Positions 1 to 9,500 of a stretch of DNA of 64,000 bases are shown in pieces. Position numbers and translations under genes: made by a program. The notes under the pieces were generated by a model, which worked only from the letters and a program-made list of their open reading frames with translations, had not been told where the DNA came from and did not search any database. Position 1 is the first letter of the stretch, and each line of letters begins with the position of its first letter. The DNA is taken from contig NZ_CP030041.1 in the NCBI RefSeq assembly GCF_003260975.1, forward strand, positions 2,217,001 through 2,281,000. The letters run 5' to 3'. Source of the DNA: Echinicola strongylocentroti (GTDB lineage Bacteria; Bacteroidota; Bacteroidia; Cytophagales; Cyclobacteriaceae).

Positions 1-761
1 GTAACCACACTATTTCCTGTTTGACCTAAGGTACCACTCGCTACATGAACAGGCGACTCTCCACTATTTTCCCAATACACAATATCCATCATATTGTTTG
101 TCTTAGCTTTTATTCCCGCCACATACACATCCCCTTCTGAGACACAGATATCGTAAGCTATGGCATAATCATCGGAATCATTAGGATCTGACAACTCCAC
201 ATAGGTATCATTTTCCCAATAGAAAGCTGAAGCGATAGCCCTTGTAAATTGTCTTTCACCAGCGATATACACCTGATTATCTGCCACCACCATCTTGTTG
301 TAAATCATGTTTTCAGATGACTCATGACTGTAAATAGCAGGTTCGCCATTTTTCCAATACAAAGGTCTAATGCCACCTGAACCTTCGTCATATCCACCCC
401 CGAGCACATAAATATCCACCTCGGCCATTTGGTCCAGAACCGTGATAGTCACCGGCTCACTATCCCTATACCCCTGTATCTTTGCTACGACTGATTGGGT
501 ACCCACTTCATCAAAAACATGCTGATATCCATTTATCTTATTTCCATCGATATAAAGGTCGGCTCCCGTGATCGCCTCCTGCGTTTCCATGGTAGTCACC
601 TCAAAAGTGACGGTTGATAATACCGTGACACTTGTTTCGCTGGCGCTAAGCTGCAAGGTTAACTCTTCCTCCTCTGCTGGCGGAGCCGGTTTCTGCTCTT
701 CAGAACACGCACAAAACCAGACAGACATAATCAGTATTGTCTTTGCTAATAGCTTTTTCAT
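1..761 (-). CDS. Repeat lipoprotein, probable beta-propeller, 3' part outside window
   Basis: The minus-strand frame is open from an ATG at 761 to the left edge, so the C-terminus is missing. The N-terminus (MKKLLAKTILIMSVWFCACSEE) is a lipoprotein signal with the Cys in a C-A-C context followed by Ser-Glu-Glu. After an acidic Pro/Glu linker comes an Ig/PEGA-like stretch, then repeats of about 45 residues of the type VYVAG...YWxN, typical of small beta-propeller lipoproteins of Bacteroidota. The gene follows the 776-1321 gene by 14 bp and is probably cotranscribed with it. No enzyme motif is visible; a binding or surface role is inferred from the fold only. Confidence 0.75.
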   Translation of the reverse strand, partial: MKKLLAKTILIMSVWFCACSEEQKPAPPAEEEELTLQLSASETSVTVLSTVTFEVTTMETQEAITGADLYIDGNKINGYQHVFDEVGTQSVVAKIQGYRDSEPVTITVLDQMAEVDIYVLGGGYDEGSGGIRPLYWKNGEPAIYSHESSENMIYNKMVVADNQVYIAGERQFTRAIASAFYWENDTYVELSDPNDSDDYAIAYDICVSEGDVYVAGIKAKTNNMMDIVYWENSGESPVHVASGTLGQTGNSVV

Positions 762-775
762 TTCAACAGTTTGAT

Positions 776-1321
776 CTAAGGTGCGGCTATGACAACCTCT
801 CCTGTAACAGTTACTTCTTCTCCGTCATCTCCGAGTTTAAAATCCCCCTGAAATGTCAAAGTGTACGAGGCAGCCGTTGCCTCTTCTCCGTACATAGAGA
901 TATTATGCTCTTTGTAGTTTTTCAGGGTCATGCTTACTGGCCCCACGGGACGATATTTGTCCTCGGTGCCCCATTCGCCAAAAACAAGGCCGGGACCAGT
1001 TCCCACTATACTGGGCCGCTTGTTGTCACCCAGGAGAAGTCCTGCCCCAAACTGAAACTTTCCCGCGTCCACCAGAATTCCCGTCAGCAGCTCTCCATTG
1101 GCCTCCTCGTTGAATTCGACAAACATCACCGGATTATAAGTCCCCATCACTTCCTTGGGTACTTCTCCGGAGAATTTGCCCCCGCCTTCCAAGGTAATGT
1201 CATAAGTGTGCGCGCCATTGCTATTGATGGGGTCGACACCGTCCTCATCATTGCTCGAGCAGGCGGACATCAGGCATAGAGCCATCATGCCAATTAGGGT
1301 TTGAATCATTGTCTTTTTCAT
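776..1321 (-). CDS. Small secreted lipoprotein of unknown function
   Basis: A 181-residue protein with a clear lipoprotein signal peptide (hydrophobic run, then MSACSSNDED). The mature part is beta-rich, with a GGGKFSGEVP stretch and a C-terminal EEVTVTGEVVIAAP strand resembling small beta-sandwich lipoproteins of Bacteroidota. I do not recognise a family. It sits in a same-strand series of lipoprotein genes (5120 down to 1) that lies next to the sigma/CHAT genes at 5.3-9.6 kb. An aspartate/asparagine-rich segment directly after the Cys is compatible with surface export of the lipoprotein, which is inference. Confidence 0.75.
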   Translation of the reverse strand: MKKTMIQTLIGMMALCLMSACSSNDEDGVDPINSNGAHTYDITLEGGGKFSGEVPKEVMGTYNPVMFVEFNEEANGELLTGILVDAGKFQFGAGLLLGDNKRPSIVGTGPGLVFGEWGTEDKYRPVGPVSMTLKNYKEHNISMYGEEATAASYTLTFQGDFKLGDDGEEVTVTGEVVIAAP

Positions 1322-1426
1322 GTGTTTATAAATTGTTTTTTTAAAGTCCGTAGGGAATCTCGTTTTCTATCCTTTGTCTTTGTTTCTACTTCGGGAAGCA
1401 CAAGGCATAATCCCTACATTTTATTT

Positions 1427-2578
1427 TCATTGCTGTACGCGCACCTCATCGATGACCAATAGAATTTCTGGATAATCGGATAGGTTCGTGAAGGCTATTT
1501 GCTCCCTGTAATTTCCCGGGTCCCGATGAACAGGCACTTTGGGGAATTTAAAAAAGCCGTCTGCTGTGGCTAGGGCATCGGAGACCTTGTGTTTAATGGT
1601 CACCTCTACTCCTGTTGCACAGATTTTCTGGAGTGAAATCTCCGCCTGAAAGGCTTCCGAGGATATTAATTCTTCAGTCACGTTTTTTCCTGACCGGGCA
1701 TCCAGTAGCTTAAACTGAAAGTCCAGGTACGCAGCTTCGGGCATCGCCATCGAGGGCGTAAATAGTTTTCGCTTGTTTTTGTCGCCTTGATGTAGATGCA
1801 TTTCAATTGCTTTGGAACCTCCGAGGCCTTTGTTTGAAATTAGCAGTGAATCCGGCAAATAGCTGTAGTTCCAACCCTGTGCTGCCAAATCCACCTCGCT
1901 TTGCGCCCCTTCAAAATCAAACACCTGCAAGGAATTTTCCGACAATGATGCGGGGGCAATGACTTTGCTCAGGTACACCACTTTATTATCCGACACGTCC
2001 GTGTCCAATGGTTTCAAAGACTTGTCTTTGATATAAGCTGACAGATCAATGAGGTAAGACTCGACGGTGACTTCATACAGTCCCACTTGGGACAGGTCTA
2101 TCGGGTCAAAGCGAAAACGTACCCAACCGGGGGTGAAAGCCCTGAATTCAAGTACTGCTTCTTCTTGGAGCAAAAGCGCTCCATCCTCCAGTCTTTTGAC
2201 CTGGACGGCTCCGAAGATGCCCTTGCCCTTTTTGTCGAAATCTGCCCCCCTGTTTTCCACACGAAATTCAAATTTCGTAACCTGATCTTGTGGGCAATTG
2301 GAGAAGGGAATATAATCGCCACGTGGGTACTCGGGTATCGTAATGGACTTAATGCCAATATCGATACCCTGCGCCAGTGCTTCGGTTTCGATATCGGTAA
2401 TTTTCGAGGGTTCAAAATCCTCCATCCTCGATAAACCCTCCATCATTTCTTCAACCGCTTCCTCTGTATCCAAGCTATCGTTTTTGTTCCGCTCCTTACT
2501 ATAACCACAAGCAAGTAAGTCTAGCGGGGAAAGGGCCAATAGCATCAGACATAATATGAGTTGTTTCGTTTTTATCAT
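1427..2578 (-). CDS. Lipoprotein with beta-sandwich domains, unknown function
   Basis: I place the start at ATG 2578 (MIKTKQLILCLML...), because the upstream in-frame ATG at 2635 would put about 19 polar residues ahead of the signal peptide and run into the neighbouring gene. The signal peptide ends at LLACGYS, with Cys as likely lipidation site. A highly acidic linker follows, then Ig-like beta segments (FEFRVENRGADF, WVRFRFDPIDLSQVGLYEVTVES) suggesting a CARDB-like or Ig fold, and a C-terminal jelly-roll-like module. There are no catalytic motifs. It is a member of the lipoprotein series at 1-4.6 kb; about 383 residues. Confidence 0.7.
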   Translation of the reverse strand: MIKTKQLILCLMLLALSPLDLLACGYSKERNKNDSLDTEEAVEEMMEGLSRMEDFEPSKITDIETEALAQGIDIGIKSITIPEYPRGDYIPFSNCPQDQVTKFEFRVENRGADFDKKGKGIFGAVQVKRLEDGALLLQEEAVLEFRAFTPGWVRFRFDPIDLSQVGLYEVTVESYLIDLSAYIKDKSLKPLDTDVSDNKVVYLSKVIAPASLSENSLQVFDFEGAQSEVDLAAQGWNYSYLPDSLLISNKGLGGSKAIEMHLHQGDKNKRKLFTPSMAMPEAAYLDFQFKLLDARSGKNVTEELISSEAFQAEISLQKICATGVEVTIKHKVSDALATADGFFKFPKVPVHRDPGNYREQIAFTNLSDYPEILLVIDEVRVQQ

Positions 2579-2625
2579 TTTTGTTATGGTTAACAAGTTC
2601 TTTCCATGCAATTTTAAATGAGACA

Positions 2626-3165
2626 TTAAAACCAAATTCCATAGACGAAGTCAAATTCACCATTTTGGATATTGATGGTTTCGCTGTTCATGTTGCGCAT
2701 GCCATAACGCTCAAAAGTGCCTTTTACCCTATAAAAAGTGGTATCCAGTTTTGTCCCTATTTCTTTATAATCGGTGACATCTATTTGGGAGGTCTTCTCC
2801 CTGTTAAATCCATACCCGTTTTCATTATTGAATGTGATCACTTCATAATTCACATCAAATCCATTATCACTGTGGTCAAATGTTCCTGTAGTTGGCTCCA
2901 AGGGCACAACCACCCGTACCTGATTGGTAGTATCTTCGTGAACCTGATCGCTCCCAACGATTCCAACTGTGTTGGAGCCACCATAGAGCACCACTTTTAC
3001 CTCAGGATAATTCACCTCTTTTCCATTTACCACTCCACTGATCGAACCACTCACCTCCAAAGCATTTTGCTTTTCAGGCTCGACATCATCATTTGAACAT
3101 GCCATTGCCAACCCCAATCCAAGCAGGAAAATTGCTTTTACATAATTTTGTTTCATGAACTTCAT
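2626..3165 (-). CDS. Small lipoprotein of unknown function
   Basis: A 179-residue protein; two Met codons (residues 1 and 4) are both plausible starts. The signal peptide ends in LAMACSNDD, so the Cys is the predicted lipid anchor. The mature protein begins with a SGSISGVVNGKEV motif as seen in many Bacteroidota lipoproteins with an N-terminal carboxypeptidase-regulatory-like strand, then beta-rich sequence ending in FDFVYGIWF, an aromatic C-terminus that looks like a final strand. There are no active-site residues I can name. It lies in tandem with the other envelope genes of this cluster. Confidence 0.7.
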   Translation of the reverse strand: MKFMKQNYVKAIFLLGLGLAMACSNDDVEPEKQNALEVSGSISGVVNGKEVNYPEVKVVLYGGSNTVGIVGSDQVHEDTTNQVRVVVPLEPTTGTFDHSDNGFDVNYEVITFNNENGYGFNREKTSQIDVTDYKEIGTKLDTTFYRVKGTFERYGMRNMNSETINIQNGEFDFVYGIWF

Positions 3166-3276
3166 AATTATTTAAATCAATATGGAAGAATATATTTTCA
3201 TCCCTGGCAACCAGAGATCTGCCCAATACTTGAGATATCGTATTGGGCAGAAATCTTGTCTTTTTTTCTGGAATTA

Positions 3277-4569
3277 TTATGGTTTATTGTTCCAGCCCAA
3301 GTAACCTAAACCAGCTTCTCCTTTGGCCACGTTGATATAAGTGTTACTGGATCTGTTAAGGTTAGGAAGCTCCGGTTGCGAGGAACTTGCTCCCGTATAA
3401 GCAAAAAAAGCATAGTTGGGCAAGTCCTGAAATGTGGTATTGGTAACGGTAAGCATGGGATCGGCATGCATATAGACCGCTCCAGTATTCTGGATATTGC
3501 CCACAGGGAAGTCTCCTTTGGCATGTTCGATAACGGCATGTTCGATTACATTGTCCTCCTCGGTAAAGCCATAGTAAATCCCTCCCCAGTCGGTACCATT
3601 ATGGGCCTTCAAATGAACAGGATCGCTTTCCGTACCCTGGATTTTCAGGCTCGGGGCGTCGGTTGCCCAGCCAGATGAAACCTGTAGGTATGCCTCACTT
3701 CTAAACTGCATTTCCGTTCCTGCCTCTATGGTCAAGTGGCCATTGGTAGTAATTTGTACCCTACTGTCCACCAAGTACGGCACATCCAATTGTTGCCAAG
3801 TGACCGTCTTTTCTTCAATCTCGTAATTGGATGAGGTAATGTTCAGAAAGTCTGATGCATTTCCTGCATAGGACGACGTATTATCAAATATATGCGCCAT
3901 CTCTGCGGACACCTTCACGGGTACGCCCTCATTTCCAGTAATGACAAGATTGGAAGCTGAAACAGTGGCATTTGTCTTGACACCGTGAAAGTCCAAACCA
4001 ACGCTTCCCCCGTTGCGGATTTCTACATGGCTTAAGGAAAGGGCTTGCGGAGGGGTGCCTGAAACGCCCCTTAAGGCCAGGGAACCTTCGTAAACCGGAG
4101 AAGAGGACGTGAGGTTTTGTGATCCAGCGTATTCGATCACGGTGTGCTCTATGGTATTGTTAAGATTGTGGGCTTCGGTAAAAAACAGGCCTCTCCAATG
4201 CCCTTTCTGTTGGACAGTACCCGTGAAAACCACCGGCTCTTCCTGTCTCCCCACTACTTCGAACAAATTATTGTCAAGGTTTACATATAGCCCTGCGTCC
4301 TTTTCAAAAGCAACCACTACCCCTGGGTTAATTCTAAGGGCTCCCTGAACGTTAGCCCAGCATTCAATGACATAATCAACTGGTCTTCGAGGATCATTTT
4401 CCAAGACCCGGTCTTCATTAAAATAATCACAGGCCAGCACAATGGGGGGTAGAATTTCCTCCTGAGGTTGTTCATCCTCGCTGTCACTACAAGCGGTCAG
4501 GACTAAAAACAAACCCATCACAAGGGCGCAAATAATTTTTGCCTCCGATAAATACTGCATTTTCATCAT
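3277..4569 (-). CDS. Lipoprotein with right-handed parallel beta-helix repeats
   Basis: A 430-residue protein with a lipoprotein signal peptide ending at LTACSDSEDEQ, followed by an acidic linker. The body has short repeats around N-N-x-I-E-H-x-V-I-E-Y/H-A (for example NTIEHTVIEYAGSQ and NVIEHAVIEHAKGD), plus GLDFHGV and GAVYMHADP turns. This is the pattern of right-handed parallel beta-helix proteins, a fold common in lyases and adhesins. I see no lyase catalytic set, so an adhesive or glycan-binding role is only a guess. The gene is 8 bp from the barrel gene upstream, so the two are probably one transcript. Confidence 0.75.
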   Translation of the reverse strand: MMKMQYLSEAKIICALVMGLFLVLTACSDSEDEQPQEEILPPIVLACDYFNEDRVLENDPRRPVDYVIECWANVQGALRINPGVVVAFEKDAGLYVNLDNNLFEVVGRQEEPVVFTGTVQQKGHWRGLFFTEAHNLNNTIEHTVIEYAGSQNLTSSSPVYEGSLALRGVSGTPPQALSLSHVEIRNGGSVGLDFHGVKTNATVSASNLVITGNEGVPVKVSAEMAHIFDNTSSYAGNASDFLNITSSNYEIEEKTVTWQQLDVPYLVDSRVQITTNGHLTIEAGTEMQFRSEAYLQVSSGWATDAPSLKIQGTESDPVHLKAHNGTDWGGIYYGFTEEDNVIEHAVIEHAKGDFPVGNIQNTGAVYMHADPMLTVTNTTFQDLPNYAFFAYTGASSSQPELPNLNRSSNTYINVAKGEAGLGYLGWNNKP

Positions 4570-4577
4570 AATACGGT

Positions 4578-5120
4578 TTAGTTAAGTTTAAATTGATACC
4601 CGACTCGGAACCCAATGAATCCAAGCCCTTGACTGGAAAGGGAAAAACCCTGATAGCTCAGTGAAAGATCCACGTCACCCAATAGATAACCAATGGAGGC
4701 GGCATAGCCGAAAGAAGTATCCGAAGCGCTTCCTGACAAGTTTCCGGCATCTCCAAAGTCTGCTTTCAGGTTACTGCGGTTTACAGAAAGTCCCAATTGG
4801 GGCTCGAGGTACAGTTGCCCCAGCTGATGGCGATACCCTGCAAATACGGGTATAATACCCAAAGATCCTTTTAGGTTTTCGTCGTAGGTATCTTTCAGCC
4901 CAAACTGAGAATAGCCGGTGGAAAGGGTTACTTGACCGACTGAATTCAAACTGTACAGCCCTTTAAGGGATACCCCCCAGCCCATACCATAAGCATCGCC
5001 AAAATCACCAGTGGGCAAACCTGCCATAGCCGCTGTATTTAGGCCCATGTCTCCCTTTTGGGCATTGGCGTTAAAGGTAAAGGCGCTCAAAAACACGCAA
5101 ATGATCATTAATTTTTTCAT
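4578..5120 (-). CDS. Outer-membrane beta-barrel protein (porin-family-like)
   Basis: A 180-residue protein. The signal peptide MKKLMIICVFLSAFTFNANA is cleaved before QKG. The mature part alternates hydrophobic and polar residues with Gly/aromatic girdle positions and ends in FIGFRVGYQFKLN, the signature last strand of an 8-stranded OmpA/OmpX-like barrel. It is the first gene of the leftward envelope series and is transcribed divergently from the sigma factor gene at 5320. This suggests it is a target of, or partner in, the sigma/CHAT module. The fold is supported by the sequence pattern; the role is inferred. Confidence 0.8.
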   Translation of the reverse strand: MKKLMIICVFLSAFTFNANAQKGDMGLNTAAMAGLPTGDFGDAYGMGWGVSLKGLYSLNSVGQVTLSTGYSQFGLKDTYDENLKGSLGIIPVFAGYRHQLGQLYLEPQLGLSVNRSNLKADFGDAGNLSGSASDTSFGYAASIGYLLGDVDLSLSYQGFSLSSQGLGFIGFRVGYQFKLN

Positions 5121-5242
5121 AACAAAAGTGATTTACTTTAAAAAGAACTTGATTGATCGGCCCATGCTTGATTCTCTTCAAACATTTTTAAAGCTCAAGG
5201 GATTGCGACATGAACCTTTATATACTTCATGTGAAATGTTGG

Positions 5243-5302
5243 AAAAAGTAAACATGTACATGAAAAAAAATTGTAGTTTTGGCCACCAAGTGTTTACTTT
5301 TT
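5243..5302. promoter_or_regulatory. Inverted repeat flanking a candidate promoter box of the sigma gene
   Basis: AAAAAGTAAACA (5243-5254) and TGTTTACTTTTT (5291-5302) are perfect 12-bp inverted arms with 36 bp between them. Between the arms lies TAGTTTTG (5274-5281), which fits the Bacteroidota -7 consensus TAnnTTTG; a good -33 box is not evident. A related half-site, TGATTTACTTT, lies just upstream of the divergent barrel gene (about 5129-5139). The layout fits a dyad operator for autoregulation, or an mRNA hairpin. Confidence 0.45.
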
Positions 5303-5319
5303 ACCTGATTTTACCATAA

Positions 5320-5877
5320 ATGAATAAAGAGGAGCGACTCATTCAAAGTATACGTAACGGTAATAAAAAGGACCTGGGGAAGGTTTATACAATACACAAG
5401 CCCCAATTTGTTGATTTTGCCAAAAAGTACACTAAGGAAGAGGATATGATCCTGGACATTTACCAGGACAGTGTCATAATACTGTACGAAAATATCCTAA
5501 GTGGAAAATTGGCAACATTGCAAAGCAGTCTCAAAACCTACCTTTTCGCTATTGGGAAGCATAAACTCATGGAATATTCGAGAAAAAAGGGGAAGGCTCC
5601 TCACGTAAACATTCCAATAGAGGAAATCAACCTATTTGAGGAAATTGATCCGTATGGAATGGACTTGGAGGATGAAAAGGCAATCCTACTTCAAACAGCA
5701 TATCGAAAACTTGGCCAGAAGTGCAGAGAGGTTTTACGCCTATTCTATTACGAGGGCAAAAAACTGGATGAAATCCAACAGACCCTCCGCTATGATTCAA
5801 AGGATACGGTAAAAAGTCAAAAATCAAGGTGTTTAAAACAATTAAAAGAGATTGTGGGAGCTTATGAAAAGCAGTAG
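5320..5877 (+). CDS. ECF-like RNA polymerase sigma factor
   Basis: A 185-residue protein. Region 2 is visible around DIYQDSVIILYENILSGK...LKTYLFAIGKHKLMEYSRKK, equivalent to the core-binding and -10-recognition helices of sigma-70 ECF factors. Region 4 is at the C-terminus (YRKLGQKCREVLRLFYYEGKKLDEI...KDTVKSQKSRCLKQLKE), a helix-turn-helix. It starts the only rightward operon here; its stop overlaps the start of the next gene, a membrane protein with a cytosolic N-terminus that is its likely anti-sigma factor. Diverged relative to the FecR-linked ECF sigma at 25446-25997. Likely targets are its own promoter and the envelope genes at 1-5120 (inference). Confidence 0.85.
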   Translation: MNKEERLIQSIRNGNKKDLGKVYTIHKPQFVDFAKKYTKEEDMILDIYQDSVIILYENILSGKLATLQSSLKTYLFAIGKHKLMEYSRKKGKAPHVNIPIEEINLFEEIDPYGMDLEDEKAILLQTAYRKLGQKCREVLRLFYYEGKKLDEIQQTLRYDSKDTVKSQKSRCLKQLKEIVGAYEKQ

Positions 5878-6586
5878 AAACGAATTGATCGAAAAATATT
5901 TTGAAAACAGTCTCAGCCCCCATCAACTGCACGAATTTGAGGAACTGATGGCTATCGACAAGGAGTTTTCATCAGAGGTTGAATTCCAAAAACAGCTAAA
6001 AGCTGCCATTATCCGTGAAGAAAGGGCCAATTTGAAGGCAGATTTACAGTCACTGGACAATCCCACAAAGACTTACAGTCTCCGTTGGTGGTATGTTGCT
6101 GCAGGGGTGGTATTATTGATTGGCCTGACCTGGTTGGCCAGTACTATAATCAATTCCCAACCAAACCAGCTTTATACGACCTATTTTGAGCCTTATCCTA
6201 ATGTGGTGGCCCCTGTAGTCCGTGGAGATGACAATGTAGAGAATGACTTAAAATCACATGCATTTCACCTATATGACCAAGGTCGATACAAAAAAGCAGT
6301 TCCTGTATTTGAGCAGTTGTATCGGGATGGCGGTAAAGAATATGCACTTTTGTACCAAGCCGTTTCCCTGATGGCTTCCGACAGGACCCAAGAAGCCATT
6401 CCATTGTTGGAACAGCAAGACTGGACCCTAGAGGAGCGCTATACCGAAGTAGCCCATTGGTACTTGGCCCTCGCCTTCCTGGACAATCAACAAATACCAA
6501 AGGCAAAAATCTATTTGCAAAAAGTCGAACAAACCAGTCACCCCTTGGCCAACCCAGCTGCCCAGCTCTTGAAAAGTCTCCGGTAG
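5864..6586 (+). CDS. Putative transmembrane anti-sigma factor with periplasmic TPR domain
   Basis: I take ATG 5864 as start; it overlaps the sigma gene end (stop 5877) by 14 bp and follows a GGGAG sequence. The protein has 240 residues: a cytosolic part (about 1-74) with the ENSLSPHQLHEFEELMAID motif typical of anti-sigma/zinc-finger-like N-termini in Bacteroidota (no Cys or His zinc ligands seen), one membrane helix (about 75-97), and a periplasmic C-terminal half with two or three TPR-like helix pairs. Translational overlap with the sigma gene and the topology suggest it tethers the sigma factor and senses the periplasm. The anti-sigma assignment is from context, not from a diagnostic domain. 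Confidence 0.7.
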   Translation: MKSSRNELIEKYFENSLSPHQLHEFEELMAIDKEFSSEVEFQKQLKAAIIREERANLKADLQSLDNPTKTYSLRWWYVAAGVVLLIGLTWLASTIINSQPNQLYTTYFEPYPNVVAPVVRGDDNVENDLKSHAFHLYDQGRYKKAVPVFEQLYRDGGKEYALLYQAVSLMASDRTQEAIPLLEQQDWTLEERYTEVAHWYLALAFLDNQQIPKAKIYLQKVEQTSHPLANPAAQLLKSLR

Positions 6587-6588
6587 GC

Positions 6589-9500
6589 TTAGTTTCCTGT
6601 CCTTGTTCCTTTCTTCTTGCGATAAGTATAAACTATTACCCCCAATAGAAGCAGCAAAATGATCAGATAACCGCCCCACTTCCAGAATTTTCCCGAACGG
6701 TCCTCAAGTGATAGGGCTTCCAAATTCCCGTTCAGAACGAATCCCGCCCAATAAAACGGATGCCGTTTCATGGGAAAATCATCCAAAAAAGTCCTTTTGG
6801 CCATAGCAAGAGCTTCTTCTTTACCGTATCCTTCTACCAAATACTTATAAAAGGACTTCATCAATATGGAAGTTTCTTCATCAGGAACCTGCCATAAGCT
6901 ATATACAGAAGTTCTTACCCCGGCATAAGTAAGTGCACGGGAAAGACTCATCAAGCCTTCCCCTTCATGGAGTTCACCTATTCCCGTGTTGCAGGCACTT
7001 AGTACCACCATTTCAGCCGGGAAACGCATTTGATATAATTCGGAATAGGAAAGGGTCTCTCCATCCTGAAAATAAATACCCGATTTTTCATAATTGGTAT
7101 GATCTACCATGGCGTGGGTAGCAAAATGGTAAATTTGGTAATGACCTATGGAAGCTATAAAACGATTTTTATTGGCAGCATCTTTATGGAAAACATCTCC
7201 TCCCAGTTTATCTACAATATATTGGGCTTCCGATAAAGCCCCTTCCAAATACGTCAAACGGCCACGGGTTACATGGTCCTCTTCCATAGCGGCCAGATAG
7301 GACTTGGGGTATTCAGGCACAAAAGCTGCGATACTATTTTTATGGGAAGAATATGCTCCCGCATTTTGTTGCAATTCCCAAAGCTTTAATGAATACGCAT
7401 AACTTAGTTCATAATCCTCCACCATCAAACGACCAGTTTTGGAATTCTCCAAACTCTCAAAAGCCAGTAAATTAAGATTACTTTGCGGAACAATGACCAA
7501 GTGCCTAATAGTCTGTTCGTTCAGACCTAACGGCCTTATCAACCGATCATACAATTCTCTTGACAATCCTACAGCCTGATCCCGTATGGATTGTACTTGA
7601 TCATGATAGCTTTCGACCAACTCAAAAACAGGCTTCTTTTCCCCAATTTCCACTACACTGACATTTGAAGAGTTCACCACAATAGCAAAAAGCTTTTTAT
7701 CCGTTGCAATATACCTAATGATCGCCTGCTCCCCGGAGAGACGCGTCCGTAATTCATTAATATCCAATTGTCCGGAAAAGAAGGAAAAATATTTCTTATC
7801 ATAGGATGAGATGGCAGCTTCATTTGCCAAGAGCTCCCTATCCAACCTTTCCAGTTCCTCGGCCAAAACAATCGTATCATTTTTTGCCCTGGCCAGACTG
7901 GCCTTAAGCATATTGTTTTTTATAAGCAAACTGTCAGGCACGGATAAGAATTGCTGGTATTTGGCCTCAAACTCCTTCCATAGGTGTTGGGACATGTTTC
8001 TTTCCAAGGTATTTACCAGCTTGTCATGATCGGTGATCCCAAGTGCGAGATGCATGGACAACACCCCTTCGGTGATATCCTTATTGGTCATGTCCAGCCA
8101 AGGATTGTAAACACCCTTTTGGTAATAAACATGAAAAAGGTCTGCGGCTATGGTGTAAAAGTGATAGGCCAATTGGGCATGTGCAGTATTTCCGCCTTTA
8201 CGAAACTGGTTTTTGTAAATTTTGGCCACCTCCCGAAGCGCATCGACGTAATATATATCATTGCGTTGGGCAAAATCTTCTCGTTGTATTGTAAACAAAT
8301 CACTCACAGGCTCCCCCAACAACAGGGAAAAACCATGATAGGCCATTTCCTCCGCTTCTTCAAAACGTCCCAATTTTTGTAGTATATCTCCTCTCTTGAG
8401 ATAAATATTGAGCAAATTGAACTCACGGATATCCATTTCCTTTCCGATCTGTAGTGCGCTATCTAGATGGATGAGTGCATTGGCGAAATCTTCAGTAGCA
8501 TATTCATAAAAGGTCACCAGCCGGGTATGGAATATCATTTCATAATACCGATCTCCCAATCTATTGCTTTCCTTCATTCCAAGATCAATAAACTTCCTTT
8601 CCTCCGCTCTCTCGCTGACATTATCCTGATCTACCATCAAGGTGGCAACACGATAAAAGCCATTTAAGAGGTACTCGGAATAACGTTGCTGGTCTTTTAG
8701 GCTCATGCTATTGAAATACGTCCTAAGGCTGTCCCAATGCGCCAATCCACTGGTTCTATCGTTTGTAAACCCCAAATATTGAAGATTTAACCTGTGTTTC
8801 TGTACCTGATAAATCTGCGGAGGGTGTTCAGCCTGCAACTCCTTCCTTCCCTTGCCAAATGAATCTTCAGCCATCCATTGGTCAAATTTGTCATTTATCA
8901 TCGTTATCAGCTCCTCGGAAGCCTCTCGATCCCCATATTTGGCATATAACCCCAATAAGTTGCCATATAATGAAATCAAGTTACTTTTGTCCACCTCGTC
9001 CATGGACTCCCAAAGCGCTTTGGCCTTTAAGTAGCATTCCTTTCGCTTGGTAAAAAAGCCCGTATGGGCATGTATCACACCGATATTGTTATATGCCAGT
9101 GCCAAATCATTACGTAAGTCCAGCCGTTCGACATCATGTATGGCTTCATAGCGTTCAATGGAGCGACGGTAATAATTTAGGGCTTTCAGGTATTGCTCAT
9201 TCTTATCGTAAATGTGTGCAATATTGTAAATAAGATCGGCCTGTTCCTTATCCTCTAGCTCTCCAATAAAAATGGCTTCACATGCCAGTGCTATTTGGAG
9301 AGCCTTCTTTGTATCATTTTGGTATTCCAGGTCAACGTATTGCTGTTTATACCCATCATAAATAGAAAAAAGCAAACTATCGTACCGAGGATGCTCCTTT
9401 GTATAATAGCTCTGTAGGCTGTCAATACGATCTGAAATTTCCGACTTGTATGAATCAACAGTATTGGAAGTATCGGACAGGGTTATTTGGTTATATTGCA

